Source of the DNA: Oscillospiraceae bacterium
GTDB taxonomy: Bacteria > Bacillota > Clostridia > Oscillospirales > Ruminococcaceae
DNA length: 7,045 bases
Direction of reading: 5' to 3'
Assembly: GCA_018110855.1 (NCBI GenBank)
Contig: JAGBFZ010000026.1
Location: 1-7,045, forward strand
Shown: piece after piece, positions 1-5,604 of the stretch
Numbering within the stretch: the first letter of the stretch is position 1
How the letters are laid out: each line of letters begins with the position of its first letter
Notes under the pieces: model-generated
Told to the model about the DNA's origin: nothing
The model's database searches: none
What the model saw: the letters and a program-made list of their open reading frames with translations, nothing else
Program-made: the position numbers and the translations under genes

Positions 1-2
1 AA

Positions 3-557
3 TATCAACGATATGGACGCAATAAAAATACTATCGTCAACAAAACATATATTGAAAGTGGAGAATACCGCAGGAAATTTGATAGTATTTCTGATAATTC
101 AAATGTCAACAAATCCTTATATGAATGTTCAAAAGCAGCATTAAAGCATAGAAGCGGCACCGAACTTGAGGACATGTATTGGATTGACAGTAATACAGGG
201 AAAATTATTCTTTCGGTTACTGACAGCATAGATGAAAGGGCAATAGTATATACTAATAAAATAAAAAGCATAATCAGTTCAAACGAAAATATTGTAACAG
301 TACATTCGCATCCAAGCAGTATGCCCCCGAGCATTGACGATTTTAATTCCTGCTGTAATAATAATTACAAATTTGGTATTATTGCTTGCCATAATGGACG
401 ATTATTTAAGTATTCATCAAAACAAATTGTAAGCAAATCACTTTATAATCTTTATATCAGCGAATATCTTGATAATGGATTTGATGAATTTGACGCTCAA
501 CTTAAAGCTCTTGATAAATTGCAAGAAAATCATTTAATTTACTTCGAGGAGGTGTAA
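3..557 (+). CDS. Phage protein C-terminus with JAB/JAMM metallopeptidase-like domain (5' partial)
   Basis: The frame is open from base 3, so the start lies outside the window and about 184 residues are visible. An internal ATG at 174 is inside the domain and is not the likely start. The visible part has a basic stretch (YQRYGRNKN), then a possible catalytic Glu in 'ELEDMYWID' (bases 162-188), and a HSHP motif (His codons 303 and 309) followed by PPSIDDFN, giving an HxH...SxxD pattern with the Asp codon near 339. This matches the zinc-binding signature of JAB/JAMM (Mov34/MPN) peptidases, with a slightly short spacer. Such domains are known in phage minor head and polyvalent proteins and in some toxin systems. 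The parent protein is unknown. Its place just before the portal gene suggests a terminase large subunit or a MuF-type head protein, but this is inference. It is followed after 4 bases by a small ORF. Confidence 0.72.
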   Translation, partial: YQRYGRNKNTIVNKTYIESGEYRRKFDSISDNSNVNKSLYECSKAALKHRSGTELEDMYWIDSNTGKIILSVTDSIDERAIVYTNKIKSIISSNENIVTVHSHPSSMPPSIDDFNSCCNNNYKFGIIACHNGRLFKYSSKQIVSKSLYNLYISEYLDNGFDEFDAQLKALDKLQENHLIYFEEV

Positions 558-561
558 TTTT

Positions 562-714
562 ATGGCTGAAAAGGAATATTTCATTGACGATAATGTCATA
601 ATTTCCGACAAAGTAAAAAATATGACACACGAAGAAAGACTTGCTGAAATAGCACGTCTTGAAAAAATTGCAAAGGCTGAAAAAGAAAAAATCCTTCAGC
701 AAAAGAAACTGTAA
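562..714 (+). CDS. Small charged protein, 50 residues, function unknown
   Basis: The ATG at 562 is preceded at good spacing by a very strong ribosome binding site (GAGGAGGTG, 546-554) that overlaps the end of the upstream gene. The product begins MAEKEYFIDDNVIISDKV. From about residue 22 it continues as a highly charged, probably helical segment rich in Glu, Lys and Ala, ending in LQQKKL. No domain is recognised. It is translationally close to the JAB-domain gene (4 bases apart) and is followed directly by an intrinsic terminator, so the two form a closed unit. It may be a partner, chaperone or regulator of the JAB-domain protein, but nothing in the sequence proves this. The strong ribosome binding site and fitting stop make it a real gene despite its size. 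Confidence 0.7.
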   Translation: MAEKEYFIDDNVIISDKVKNMTHEERLAEIARLEKIAKAEKEKILQQKKL

Positions 715-729
715 ATGCTGAATTTTAAT

Positions 730-760
730 TACCGTCTTGAGTAATCAAGGCGGTATTTTT
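730..760 (+). terminator. Intrinsic (rho-independent) terminator
   Basis: An 11-bp stem pairs 730-740 with 745-755 (taccgtcttga / tcaaggcggta, one G-U pair) around a GTAA loop, followed by a run of five T (756-760). It lies 16 bases after the 50-residue ORF and about 11 bases before the portal ribosome binding site. No promoter fits between it and the portal gene, so portal transcription probably depends on readthrough or antitermination. Confidence 0.8.
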
Positions 761-771
761 ATGCCCAAATG

Positions 772-778
772 AAAGGAG
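772..778 (+). promoter_or_regulatory. Ribosome binding site of the portal gene
   Basis: AAAGGAG lies 12 bases before the ATG at 791. It supports that start and separates portal translation from the terminated unit upstream. Confidence 0.6.
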
Positions 779-790
779 CGAACAAGTCAA

Positions 791-2398
791 ATGGGACTTT
801 TTTCAAAGAAAGAAGCCGTCACAGAAAAGCGTGATATGACAATTGAAAACAGCGGTATGGCAGCTGATATTATGTATGCAAAGCTGTACGGAAATTCCGT
901 TGATACAGACCTTGCTATGCAGATACCCAGCGTTTCCCGATGTGTAAATATGATTGCTTCGGCGGTGGCTATGCTGCCTGTTAAAATGTATCGGAAGAAC
1001 GGCTCGAAGGTCGAGGAAATTACCGATGATCCGAGAATTGTTATGCTCAATTCCGTTACGGGTGACACTATTTCAGCCGATGAAATGCGCTTCTCTATGG
1101 TAAAGGACTATCTTCTGAGAGGTTCGGCTTTTGCGTATATCGGCAGGGAGTACGGCAGCCCCAACAAGCTGTATTATGTTCCCGAAAAGTATGTTATTGT
1201 ACAAAAGAATGTGAATGATGTTATATACAAGCATTTTACATATTCGGTGCAGGGCAAGACATATTACCCTTATCAGATGCTGAAAGTGCTCAAAGGCACT
1301 GACGGCTTCGGCAAGGGCAAGGGCGTTGTGCAGGAAAATCCGCTTATTCTCGATACGGCTTACAATATGCTGAAATTTCAGAAAAATCAACTTATGAAGG
1401 GCGGCAACAAGAAAGGATTTTTAAAGGCTGAGAAAACGCTTGCAAAACCTTCAATTGAAGAGGTAAAGGCAGCTTGGTCAAGGCTTTATTCCAATGAAAA
1501 CACCGAAAGTATGGTTTTCCTCAACAATGGAGTTGACTTCAAGGAAATTTCAAGCACTGCTGTTGAAATGCAGATAAATCAGAATATGCAGACGGCAAAT
1601 GCGGAGATTATGAAGCTGTTCGGCACTGCGGACGGCATTCTTTCCGATGATACGGTCAAAAACGCTGTTATGCCTGTTATTGATGCATTTGAAGCGGCTT
1701 ATGATAATGATCTTCTCCTTGAGGAGGAGAGAGGAACGGTTTATTTCGCTTTTGACACGAGAGAGCTGACAAGGGGCGATATTCAGAAGAGGTACAATGC
1801 TTATGCGGTTGCTTTACAGCAGAATTTTATGCAGCTTGATGAGGTGAGAGAGCTTGAAGATCTGCCGCCTCTTGGGGTGAATTACATCAAGTTGGGGCTT
1901 AATGATGTGCTCCTTGACCCGAAAACGGGCAAGATATACACGCCGAATACTAATGCTATGGTGGATATGGGCACGGGTGAGGGAGCTAATGTTTCAAAAC
2001 CTGTTGACAAATCCGAAAATGATGATATAATAGAAGATAGAGCAAAGCATTATAAACAAAATCCCGAAACGGGGTTAATGGAAGGCAGTTACAAGGAAAC
2101 TGAACGCCAAAAGGATTTAAAATATGCACCACAGGCTGACGAATACACCAAAAAGATTTGTGGTTTGAAAGCATATGATGGGTCTACAGCGAAGGCAGTA
2201 ACCTGTCACGCCGCTCGAAGAATGGACGAAAGAAACGTACCATATAACGATGTGGCTGATACAGTAGCAAATGCAAATATTTCATATCCAAGTGTTCAGC
2301 ACGATAATGCAAAAGTTATTCGTAAAAATGATACACAGGTCGTATATGCCTCTGACAGCGGAACTGTTATTACTGTTGTAAGCATAAAAAAGGAGTAA
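791..2398 (+). CDS. HK97-family phage portal protein with C-terminal toxin-like (DUF4258/BECR-type) domain
   Basis: The 535-residue product has two parts. Residues 1 to about 400 look like an HK97-type portal, the dodecameric ring at the capsid vertex through which DNA is packaged and ejected. Signs are the early segment SVSRCVNMIASAVAMLPVKMY (46-67, cf. the family's 'V..cv..ia..iA.lPl.vy'), a glycine-rich loop near 171-180, and the helix QTANAEIMKLFG (267-278), where the family has its 'i...fgvp' segment. Usual portals of this family are about 380-430 residues long. Here a polar linker (405-445, including NPETGLMEGS) leads to an extra domain at about 445-535. This has CHAARRMDERNVPYNDV (472-488) and ends in TVITVVSIKK (525-534). 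The His-x-x-Arg-Arg-Met-x-x-Arg core and the closing strand resemble DUF4258 and related small RNase/toxin folds of the BECR class. Portal identity is strong; the toxin call is pattern-based inference. The next gene starts 4 bases after the stop. Confidence 0.85.
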   Translation: MGLFSKKEAVTEKRDMTIENSGMAADIMYAKLYGNSVDTDLAMQIPSVSRCVNMIASAVAMLPVKMYRKNGSKVEEITDDPRIVMLNSVTGDTISADEMRFSMVKDYLLRGSAFAYIGREYGSPNKLYYVPEKYVIVQKNVNDVIYKHFTYSVQGKTYYPYQMLKVLKGTDGFGKGKGVVQENPLILDTAYNMLKFQKNQLMKGGNKKGFLKAEKTLAKPSIEEVKAAWSRLYSNENTESMVFLNNGVDFKEISSTAVEMQINQNMQTANAEIMKLFGTADGILSDDTVKNAVMPVIDAFEAAYDNDLLLEEERGTVYFAFDTRELTRGDIQKRYNAYAVALQQNFMQLDEVRELEDLPPLGVNYIKLGLNDVLLDPKTGKIYTPNTNAMVDMGTGEGANVSKPVDKSENDDIIEDRAKHYKQNPETGLMEGSYKETERQKDLKYAPQADEYTKKICGLKAYDGSTAKAVTCHAARRMDERNVPYNDVADTVANANISYPSVQHDNAKVIRKNDTQVVYASDSGTVITVVSIKKE

Positions 2399-2402
2399 TA
2401 GT

Positions 2403-2633
2403 ATGCTTAATTTATCTCGAAAGCAGTTGGATTTCTTGAAAAAGGAATTTTCAATTTCTGAAACCGATATTGACGATATGGATATTGACAGATGGACGGA
2501 ATTGCGTGAAAAGTGTTTTGAAATTGAAGGTGCTGAAGCTATGGATATTGCATCTGATACTTGTATTTTACCCGACAGGGGCGAAATTGCTGCAAGCATT
2601 GTTGATACCCCGTACAAAGCATTATTTTCGTAA
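2403..2633 (+). CDS. Small acidic protein, candidate immunity protein for the portal C-terminal domain
   Basis: The 76-residue product starts MLNLSRKQLDFLKKEF. It is strongly acidic, with 18 Asp/Glu against about 9 Lys/Arg and a cluster SETDIDDMDIDRW at residues 19-31. It has no signal peptide or membrane segment. A GGAG at 2392-2395, inside the last codons of the portal gene, serves as ribosome binding site, and only 4 bases separate the two genes. A terminator follows. Small acidic cytoplasmic proteins immediately downstream of a toxin domain are the usual form of immunity proteins in polymorphic toxin systems, since they neutralise basic nucleases. The C-terminal part DRGEIAASIVD recalls small proteins seen next to such toxins, but I cannot name a family. 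The immunity role is inference from size, charge and position. Confidence 0.68.
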   Translation: MLNLSRKQLDFLKKEFSISETDIDDMDIDRWTELREKCFEIEGAEAMDIASDTCILPDRGEIAASIVDTPYKALFS

Positions 2634-2654
2634 ATATATTTAATAATATTTTTC

Positions 2655-2688
2655 AAGCGTTTATGCCTTCGGGCATAGGCGCTTTTTT
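2655..2688 (+). terminator. Intrinsic terminator with C(UUCG)G loop
   Basis: A 13-bp stem pairs 2655-2667 with 2672-2684 (aagcgtttatgcc / ggcataggcgctt, two G-U pairs) around a TTCG tetraloop closed by C-G, an exceptionally stable loop. A T-run follows (2683-2688). It lies about 21 bases after the acidic small gene and 12 bases before the next ribosome binding site. It closes the portal-small gene unit although more late genes follow on the same strand. Confidence 0.9.
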
Positions 2689-2699
2689 GTTGGATTGAC

Positions 2700-2705
2700 G
2701 GAGGT
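2700..2705 (+). promoter_or_regulatory. Ribosome binding site fixing a TTG start
   Basis: GGAGGT lies 6 bases before TTG at 2712, and no ATG in that frame is better placed. This decides the non-ATG start of the gp10-like gene. Confidence 0.65.
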
Positions 2706-2711
2706 GGGGAT

Positions 2712-3206
2712 TTGGCTGAATATGTAAGCGTTGATGAACTTGCCGAAAGAGTAATTCGTGATATGTCGCAATATTCAAATGAAGTTGTTGAACGCTCAAG
2801 AGCGGTTGCAAAGGCGGTCAGAAACGATATGAAACCAAAGATTGAGGCTGTTTCTCCCATTAGGCATTATTCCACGAATACTCAGGTTGTAAAGAGGATA
2901 ATCGTTCACAGAAGCCCCAATGTACCGAGAGCAATAAAGCAAGTGAAGGAAGAAAAATATCAGCCGGGATATTTTAAACAGGGCTGGGCTTACGGAAATA
3001 TCAGGCTCAGAGACGGGCGGGAGATTTATGGTGTGCGTAACAGAAATATGCCCACGGTAACACATCTTCTGAATTTTGACCACGCTCTTTTTGCTCACAA
3101 AAAACTTGTGGGAAAGGTCGAAGGTACAAGTCTGGCCGATGATGTTCAGAGTTGGGGAGCAAGAGAGCTTGAAAGACGGCTTTCGGAATTTTTAGAAAGG
3201 GAGTGA
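2712..3206 (+). CDS. HK97 gp10-like head-tail joining / tail completion protein
   Basis: The 164-residue product starts at TTG with a GGAGGT ribosome binding site. An N-terminal helical part (about 1-45) is followed by KPKIEAVSPIRHY. A basic insert at 55-83 then leads to YQPGYFKQGWAYG (83-95) and the segment MPTVTHLLNFDHALF (113-127), which corresponds to the 'THLLEhGHa' core of HK97 gp10-family proteins. A charged C-terminal helix ends in LERE. Members of this family sit at the head-tail interface or cap the tail tube and help join tail to capsid. The usual family context is connector - gp10 - tail terminator - tail tube. Here the gene instead follows the portal unit and lies 4 bases before the tape measure start. 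The longer basic middle section (HRSPNVPRAIKQVKEEK, 66-82) is more extended than in short family members. Assignment rests on motif pattern only. Confidence 0.68.
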   Translation: MAEYVSVDELAERVIRDMSQYSNEVVERSRAVAKAVRNDMKPKIEAVSPIRHYSTNTQVVKRIIVHRSPNVPRAIKQVKEEKYQPGYFKQGWAYGNIRLRDGREIYGVRNRNMPTVTHLLNFDHALFAHKKLVGKVEGTSLADDVQSWGARELERRLSEFLERE

Positions 3207-3210
3207 TATT

Positions 3211-3594
3211 TTGGCAAGCAACAAATACGGCTATATGGCGAAAATCGGCATTGACACCACGGGCGTACAGAATGGGCTGAATGAAGCAGACTCTGCTATG
3301 CGTGCCTTTTCCCGTGAAATGCGTGAGGTCAATAACGTTATCAGACAGGGCGGAGACTCTGCGGAAATGGCTGCTCAGAGAAATCAGCTTTATACCGATC
3401 AGATAACTCAGCTTAACAGGCGGCTTCTGCTTCTGCTGCATTTTCCAATTTCGGGTCAACAGCTTCTGCTTCTATGTCATCTGTTACTACAGCTGTTCAG
3501 GGACTTGGTTCTACATCGGCACTGGCTTTTGCAGGCATTGCGGCGGCAGCCATTGCGGCTGTTGGTTCTCTTATTATTCTTTCGGACGAGTTGA
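3211..3594 (+). CDS. Tape measure protein, N-terminal fragment (frame broken)
   Basis: Translation starts at TTG 3211 behind AAAGGGAG (3196-3203), which overlaps the end of the previous gene. The first ~70 residues are a typical tape measure N-terminus: an initial strand (YMAKIGIDTTGVQNGL), then the helix SAMRAFSREMREVNNVIRQG and EMAAQRNQLYTDQITQLN. After about base 3420 this frame turns into a low-complexity Leu-rich shadow (repeated CTTCTG read as Leu), while the sensible reading continues in the -1 frame as AASASAAFSNFG. The formal stop at 3594 is therefore probably not the biological end. The break may be an internal deletion with loss of frame, a single-base indel or an assembly error. 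It does not look like a programmed slippery site. If the frame is truly broken, this fragment would be non-functional. Confidence 0.66.
   Translation: MASNKYGYMAKIGIDTTGVQNGLNEADSAMRAFSREMREVNNVIRQGGDSAEMAAQRNQLYTDQITQLNRRLLLLLHFPISGQQLLLLCHLLLQLFRDLVLHRHWLLQALRRQPLRLLVLLLFFRTS
3414..3435 (+). other. Frame break inside the tape measure gene
   Basis: The -1 frame has a stop (TAA) at 3414-3416, so it can only take over after that point. The first frame stops making sense by about 3421. The join therefore lies at about 3417-3425, in 'cttaacaggcggcttctg'. No heptameric X XXY YYZ slippery sequence is present. The CTTCTGCTTCTG micro-repeat here recurs in shorter form at about 3462-3473, so repeat-mediated deletion is possible. 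Confidence 0.6.
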
Positions 3595-5231
3595 ATACAA
3601 TTGCAGATGGTATGACAAGATTAACTGCCGAGACGAAAAAATCCGATGAAAATGTTCGGGATATGTCTGACAGGTGGAACGCTCTTTCTGATATGACGGG
3701 GCTTGACAAGTACAAGGAAGCCTCGGCAATGCTTGATGATGTCATTGCTTCGGAGGAAGAGTGGAATGTCCGTTACAAGAAAACCATTGATGAGCTTAAT
3801 ATTTTACAGGAAAAGAAATTCAAAACTGCTGATGAAACAGCAAGAATGAAGGAACTGCAAAATCAGAAGGATTCATTAGATGCTGAATATTCTGCTTTGC
3901 AGATGTATCATACCTTGCTGACGAATGAGATCGACAAGTATGATGATAAGACTTTAGCCAATCTTGAACGTTCTGCGGAGGAGCAGGCAAGGGCGCAGGC
4001 TAATGCAGGAAAGACCAATGAGCAGGCTGTTGCTGACGCTTGGGAGAAAATCAGAGCAACCACCAAAGCCGAGATGGACAAGTACGATGATGAGCTTGCT
4101 ACACATAAAATCGGTGAGAAAGAATATTTTGCCAAAAGAAAAGCCTATCTTGAAGCCCACAGGGACGAAGAAAGCAAGGAATGGTGGGCTTATTATGATA
4201 AGGTAAATGAATATTATGATAATCTTGCCAAAGAGGAAAAGGCTGCTGCCGACAAAGAAGCCGATGAAGCAGCGAAGGCAATAAAAGAAGCTCAGAACAA
4301 AAAGAAAGAGGATACTGCCAAAGCCTGGGAAGCTGCCGAACGTGAACAGCAGGAAAAGGGCTTTGACGATGAATGGCTTCTTAATGAATATCAAAAGATA
4401 CTTGATACCCTTGAAAAAGGCTCAGACCTTTACCTTGAATATTATGACAAATGGCTCAAGCTGCGGAATGATATTCAGAATGAGGATATCAAGGAGTGGG
4501 AGGACTCCTCGAAAAAGACTGCCGATTCCATCAAAAAGGCTTATGAGGACGTGAACAAAGCTCAGGCTGATGCAGAAAAGGATTATATGAAATCCATGTC
4601 ACAGCTTGGGGAGAATGTCACCGAAAAGGGCGGCAAGGAGAGATTTATTCTTAACGATCTTGACAAGGAAAGCGAGAAGCTGCAGAAATATCGGGAATCT
4701 ATGGACAAGCTGAAAGCAACGGGCATTTCCGATGACTTGCTTGCGGGCGTTATGCAGTTCGATTACAAGGACGGCTCAAGGCAGCAGTTTATAAATGAGC
4801 TTCTCGGTATGAGCGACAAACAGAGGGAACAGTATTACAAGGATTACGAAGAATATATTGCCGAGGTCAAGAAAACGGGACAGTATGATGTGCAGGACAA
4901 ACTTGACGAAGCCAATAAGATGGCGGCAGATGGGGTTGCGGATATATATTCAAATATGCCCGATGTTGCTTATCAGAAGGGCAAGGATACGGCTGACAGC
5001 TATATTCAAGGCATTATTGACAGTATGTCCGAATATGACCCGCTTATAGGCGGCTCGTTCTTTAATTCAATAAACGGCAAGAATCTAAGTACAGCTGTTG
5101 ATAATACATACTCCGCAGCAGGCGGCGATGTTGTTATCAACTTTGTTGTTGATGGGGAAGCAATTACCACAAAGGTTGTCAGCAACATTGCTCAGGAAAT
5201 ACGGAGAGGAGGTAATCCGTTAAATGCGTGA
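3417..5231 (+). CDS. Tape measure protein, main body (downstream of frame break)
   Basis: This is about 604 codons open after the TAA at 3414. The first in-frame ATG is at 3474 without a ribosome binding site, so this part was probably once read together with the N-terminal fragment. It begins with a small-residue segment (AASASAAFSNFGSTASAS) and a hydrophobic helix of about 22 residues (bases 3516-3581, ALAFAGIAAAAIAAVGSL). Such membrane-type segments are common in siphophage tape measures and may help DNA entry. The rest is charged coiled coil rich in Glu, Lys, Ala and aromatic YY/WW pairs. The C-terminal end has VVINFVVDGEAITTKVVSNI, a short beta-type tail common in tape measures. The protein sets tail length and is packed inside the tail tube. 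The last 8 bases overlap the next gene. Confidence 0.83.
   Translation, partial: QAASASAAFSNFGSTASASMSSVTTAVQGLGSTSALAFAGIAAAAIAAVGSLIILSDELNTIADGMTRLTAETKKSDENVRDMSDRWNALSDMTGLDKYKEASAMLDDVIASEEEWNVRYKKTIDELNILQEKKFKTADETARMKELQNQKDSLDAEYSALQMYHTLLTNEIDKYDDKTLANLERSAEEQARAQANAGKTNEQAVADAWEKIRATTKAEMDKYDDELATHKIGEKEYFAKRKAYLEAHRDEESKEWWAYYDKVNEYYDNLAKEEKAAADKEADEAAKAIKEAQNKKKEDTAKAWEAAEREQQEKGFDDEWLLNEYQKILDTLEKGSDLYLEYYDKWLKLRNDIQNEDIKEWEDSSKKTADSIKKAYEDVNKAQADAEKDYMKSMSQLGENVTEKGGKERFILNDLDKESEKLQKYRESMDKLKATGISDDLLAGVMQFDYKDGSRQQFINELLGMSDKQREQYYKDYEEYIAEVKKTGQYDVQDKLDEANKMAADGVADIYSNMPDVAYQKGKDTADSYIQGIIDSMSEYDPLIGGSFFNSINGKNLSTAVDNTYSAAGGDVVINFVVDGEAITTKVVSNIAQEIRRGGNPLNA
4021..4500 (+). 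repeat. Imperfect protein-level repeat in the tape measure coiled coil
   Basis: Two related units are visible in translation. The first contains KEYFAKRKAYLEAHRDE, then WWAYYDKVNEYYDNLAKEE (about 4111-4240). The second contains LLNEYQKILDTLEKGSDLY, then LEYYDKWLKLRNDI (about 4378-4476). Both are helix pairs with a YYDK core, separated by a Lys/Glu/Ala-rich linker. A DKYDD motif also recurs (about 3933 and 4078). Repeated helical units are a known way for tape measures to change length. The similarity is weak and at protein level only. Confidence 0.4.
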
Positions 5232-5604
5232 GAAATATAACGGCGGTATTACGCTTGGTATGGGAGATTATACGCTCCGCTGCATTTCCGCTTATGCTCC
5301 GAAATGGACGCACGAAATTGATAAAAGATTTGAGAATTGGGATTTCTCTATTGAGGAAACGTCCAAAGGCTGTCGCTTTTCTGCTGATATCACTACGGGA
5401 AATCTCGGTGAGGAGGATATCAGCAAACTTATCAAGGTGCTTATAGGCAGGACTTTTTTGTTCACCTCAGAGGAATATACGGGTGTGGTCAGCGTTTCAA
5501 AGGTCCCTAAAACTTACAAGGTCGCAAATACTTCCGGAAAGGTTTTTGTTTGTTCGTTTTCAATAGCCGCTGTGTCCCTTGATGGCACAGGCGGCAGTCT
5601 TTAG
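5224..5604 (+). CDS. Small tail protein, distal-tail-like
   Basis: The 126-residue product starts at ATG 5224, 10 bases after a strong GGAGAGGAGGT (5203-5213), and overlaps the tape measure end by 8 bases. It is mostly beta-prone: an N-terminal part GDYTLRCISAYAPKWTHEID (14-33), a middle FENWDFSIEE, a short helix EEDISKLIKVLIG (63-75), and paired strands near 84-94 and 97-118. It has no signal peptide or membrane segment. Position between tape measure and hub-like gene is where siphophages encode the distal tail protein, so a tail-tip structural role is likely. The length is short for a full Dit protein (usually over 200 residues), so it may be only the N-terminal ring domain type, or an unrelated tail component. 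The tail role is inferred from gene order. Confidence 0.6.
   Translation: MREKYNGGITLGMGDYTLRCISAYAPKWTHEIDKRFENWDFSIEETSKGCRFSADITTGNLGEEDISKLIKVLIGRTFLFTSEEYTGVVSVSKVPKTYKVANTSGKVFVCSFSIAAVSLDGTGGSL

Noticed and set aside
174..557. Independent gene starting at ATG 174
   Set aside because: The frame is open from the window edge, the upstream codons are coherent protein, and there is no ribosome binding site before 174.
2695..2723. Promoter-like TTGACG followed by GAATAT after the second terminator
   Set aside because: The -10 is poor, and the transcript would start inside the gp10-like gene, past its ribosome binding site.
2282..2860. Long minus-strand open frame opposite the portal end, the acidic small gene and the gp10 start
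   Set aside because: It crosses three well-supported + strand gene ends and a strong terminator, has Ser/Ile-rich antisense-type composition, and matches no family.
3211..3594. Possible tape-measure chaperone pair made by programmed frameshift (gpG/gpGT type)
   Set aside because: The N-terminus is tape-measure-like rather than chaperone-like, no slippery site is present at the join, and the downstream frame is itself the tape measure.
3954..4394. Minus-strand open frame of very hydrophobic Phe/Leu/Ile-rich sequence that could look like a membrane protein
   Set aside because: It is the antisense of a Lys/Glu-rich coiled coil (AAG/GAA read backwards give Leu/Phe), lying wholly inside the tape measure gene.
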